Below are positions 62,383 to 64,000 of a stretch of 64,000 nucleotides of DNA, piece after piece. Under the pieces are notes generated by a model. The model did no database searches and was not told where the DNA came from. It saw only the letters and a list, made by a program, of their open reading frames with translations. The DNA is from Brachybacterium sacelli (GTDB lineage Bacteria > Actinomycetota > Actinomycetes > Actinomycetales > Dermabacteraceae), in contig NZ_JAGIOD010000001.1 in the NCBI RefSeq assembly GCF_017876545.1, positions 1,612,001 to 1,676,000 on the forward strand. The letters run 5' to 3'. Positions within the stretch are counted from its first letter, which is position 1. Each line of letters begins with the position of its first letter. A program made the translations under genes and the position numbers.

Positions 62383-63684
62383 TCACGCCTCGGGCTGCAT
62401 GCCCTCGAGCTGGGTGAGGATCTCGTCGGCGACGTCCGACGGGGGCCGGTTGCCGAAGAAGGATTCCTCGGCGAGGCGGCTGAACTCGTCGCCGAAGCCG
62501 ACGCCTGAGGTGGGTGTGACGAGCGGAGGCCGCACCACTTCGGCCTGCATGTCGCGCGCGAAGTCGAGAGAGACCATCTCGTTCTCGGTGAGCACGGACT
62601 CGATCTCGGTCTGCAGCTCGGGGAAGGCGGTGACTCCGCGTTCGATCTTGAGAACCTTCGCCGCCTCCGGGTCACGCAACAGGAAATCGATGAGAGTCGC
62701 GGAGTCGTCCGGATTCGTGGTGGCGGCCGAGATCGACCAGTACATCGAGGCCTTGTTGACCATCTGGTGATCGCCGCTGGTGCGAGCCGGCACCCGCAGC
62801 AGCTTCAGCGGGGAGCCCGAGGAGGCCTGGAACGTCTGGATCTGGGTGTGGAACTGGAAGTGGAAGGCGGAGCGGTTGGTGGCGAATCGGCCTTGCTCGA
62901 CGCCGGCGGCCGCGTCTTCGACCTGCGCCGCCGCCTGGGGGGCCGCATCGGTCTCGATCAGTTCCCTGGCGTACTCGAGGAAGGAGGTGATCGTGTCCTT
63001 GCTGATCAGCGTCTCGTCCTCGCGGGGGAAGAGCTGCTGGCCGCTTTGGCGGGCCCACATCCCGAGCTCTGCCGCATCCGTCCCGAGGAAATCGAGGCCG
63101 ACGATGTCTTCGCCAGCTGAGGCGGCCCACTCGCTGACCTGCGCACAGAGGGCGCCGAAGTCCTTCCATGTCCAGGTGGTGTCGTCGGGCATCTCGATAC
63201 CGGCTTGATCGAGGACGTCCGGGTTCACGCCGACGGAGAAGATGCCGATGCCCAACGGGGCGCCGACCAGGGTGCCGTCGGCCAGGCGTCCCGTCTCGAG
63301 CATGTCCTCGTCCATGTCGCTGAGGTCCAGGAGGTCCGAGACGCTCTCGAGGTCGAGCAGAGAGCCCCGGGTCCCGTAGGAGTCGATGTACGCCTCGTCC
63401 ATCTGGATCACATCCGGGGCGTCGCCACCGGCAGTCTGGGTGGCGAGCTTGTCCCAGTAGCCGGTCCATTCGCTGTACTCGGGCGAGACCGGGAGGTCGG
63501 GATGGGACTCGGAGAACAGGCCGAGCGCCTCGCGGGTCATGCCATTGCGGAGGTCACCTCCCCACCAGTAGATCCGGACCCCTCCGGAGTCATCGCCGCT
63601 GTCCGCGTTGGGGCCGCATGCCGCCATGGTGCCGAACGCCCCGAGGGCACCTGCCGAGATGAGAAGTCGACGTCGAGTGAACAT
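62383..63684 (-). CDS. Orphan sugar-binding lipoprotein
   Basis: A 433-residue family-1 solute-binding protein. It has TRRRLLISAG and the lipobox TMAAC, with Cys23 lipidated. The mature part has RIYWWGGDLRN and TGYWDKLATQTAGGDAPD, closely matching the binding protein at 37722-39014. The ATG follows AAGGAG. No permease genes follow it, unlike the five other binding proteins. Instead a Gfo/Idh/MocA gene does. It could feed permeases encoded elsewhere. Confidence 0.9.
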   Translation of the reverse strand: MFTRRRLLISAGALGAFGTMAACGPNADSGDDSGGVRIYWWGGDLRNGMTREALGLFSESHPDLPVSPEYSEWTGYWDKLATQTAGGDAPDVIQMDEAYIDSYGTRGSLLDLESVSDLLDLSDMDEDMLETGRLADGTLVGAPLGIGIFSVGVNPDVLDQAGIEMPDDTTWTWKDFGALCAQVSEWAASAGEDIVGLDFLGTDAAELGMWARQSGQQLFPREDETLISKDTITSFLEYARELIETDAAPQAAAQVEDAAAGVEQGRFATNRSAFHFQFHTQIQTFQASSGSPLKLLRVPARTSGDHQMVNKASMYWSISAATTNPDDSATLIDFLLRDPEAAKVLKIERGVTAFPELQTEIESVLTENEMVSLDFARDMQAEVVRPPLVTPTSGVGFGDEFSRLAEESFFGNRPPSDVADEILTQLEGMQPEA

Positions 63685-63712
63685 TCATGCTCCTTCAGTG
63701 AGAAAGGCGCGA

Positions 63713-64000
63713 TCATCGATCGCCGGTACGTTCCAGTGCTTCCTCGATCACGGCGAGGGCGACAGGCGCCACATCTTCCTCGGTCCAGGGGAGGAACGCC
63801 GCGCGCTCGATGTCATCGTCATTGCCGTCCGTGCGCACGGTGCCCTGTGTCTCGACGAGGTAGAAGCAGCGGCGGGAGCGCCACGCCTCCTGGCGTTCCC
63901 GTTCGAAGAAGTGCTCCTCGAACTGGCACAGCAGACGGGGCTCGGATTCCATGGTCAGCCCGGTCTCCTCGTGCAGCTCGCGACCGAGCGCCTCGAGCGG
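63713..64000 (-). CDS. NUDIX hydrolase (partial, N terminus outside the window)
   Basis: The minus-strand frame enters at the window edge, ends at 63713, and encodes the end of a NUDIX box, PLEALGRELHEETGL, with the diagnostic REx2EE residues. It is followed by FEEHFFERERQEAWRSRRCFY and a C terminus typical of small NUDIX proteins. Such enzymes hydrolyse nucleoside diphosphates linked to another moiety. The conserved Gly and the rest of the N-terminal half lie beyond position 64000. It is 28 bp upstream of the orphan binding-protein gene on the same strand. Confidence 0.85.
   Translation of the reverse strand, partial: PLEALGRELHEETGLTMESEPRLLCQFEEHFFERERQEAWRSRRCFYLVETQGTVRTDGNDDDIERAAFLPWTEEDVAPVALAVIEEALERTGDR

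Noticed and set aside
60411..62417. A 668-codon plus-strand frame over the GNAT and Gfo/Idh genes
   Set aside because: It has no family motifs and overlaps two genes with clear cofactor motifs.

Overview
The window is high-GC DNA with tightly packed genes, Tat-type lipoprotein signals, GTG starts and many carbohydrate ABC importers that lack their own ATPase. This points to an actinobacterium of the order Micrococcales, perhaps Brachybacterium-like. That placement is inferred from gene content and codon style, not from a marker gene. No rRNA, tRNA, CRISPR array, insertion sequence or phage gene was seen. Nearly the whole window is a catabolic region: sugar import, glycoside cleavage, sugar and sugar-acid oxidation, and local regulators.

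Layout. 1-4.8 kb: a minus-strand operon with a HutC-type GntR regulator, a complete mannose-family PTS (IIA, IIB, IIC, IID) and a SIS-domain isomerase/deglycase; its base composition is visibly less GC-rich than its neighbours. 5.2-9.8 kb: Cys-type arylsulfatase and MHS-family transporter, divergent from a LysR regulator. 9.9-12.8 kb: an ABC-class ATPase (COG3044 type), a small membrane protein and a glyoxalase-like protein. 12.9-19.2 kb: ROK regulator, sugar importer (binding protein and two permeases) and GH51 arabinofuranosidase. 19.5-25.3 kb: a second importer with an FAD oxidoreductase and a divergent LacI regulator. 25.4-26.6 kb: an SDR and a small membrane protein. 26.8-30.5 kb: a complete glycine betaine/choline-type (Opu) ABC transporter, the only transporter here with its own ATPase. 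30.9-36.4 kb: a sugar-acid cluster (GntR, beta-hydroxyacid dehydrogenase, enolase-superfamily dehydratase, aldehyde dehydrogenase, MFS transporter). 36.5-43.3 kb: LacI regulator divergent from a third importer and a large FAD oxidoreductase. 43.4-51.5 kb: AraC regulator divergent from a six-gene run of PhyH dioxygenase, fourth importer, GH172 (DUF2961) protein and BNR-repeat sialidase-like protein. 51.5-59.8 kb: a six-gene minus-strand operon of fifth importer, GH42 beta-galactosidase, an SDR/galactonate-dehydratase fusion and a GntR regulator. 60.4-64 kb: GNAT acetyltransferase, Gfo/Idh/MocA oxidoreductase, an orphan sugar-binding lipoprotein and a truncated NUDIX gene.

The most unusual object is the reading frame at 52315-54243. 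It joins a complete Rossmann SDR to a complete DgoD-like dehydratase. Together with the adjacent beta-galactosidase and importer, it could convert imported galactosides to 2-keto-3-deoxygalactonate by an oxidative (De Ley-Doudoroff-like) route. Another frame at the junction contains a plausible old SDR stop codon that overlaps a plausible old dehydratase GTG start, so the fusion looks recent or could be a sequencing frameshift. Several near-perfect palindromes in regulator-linked intergenic regions are good operator candidates and are listed individually.
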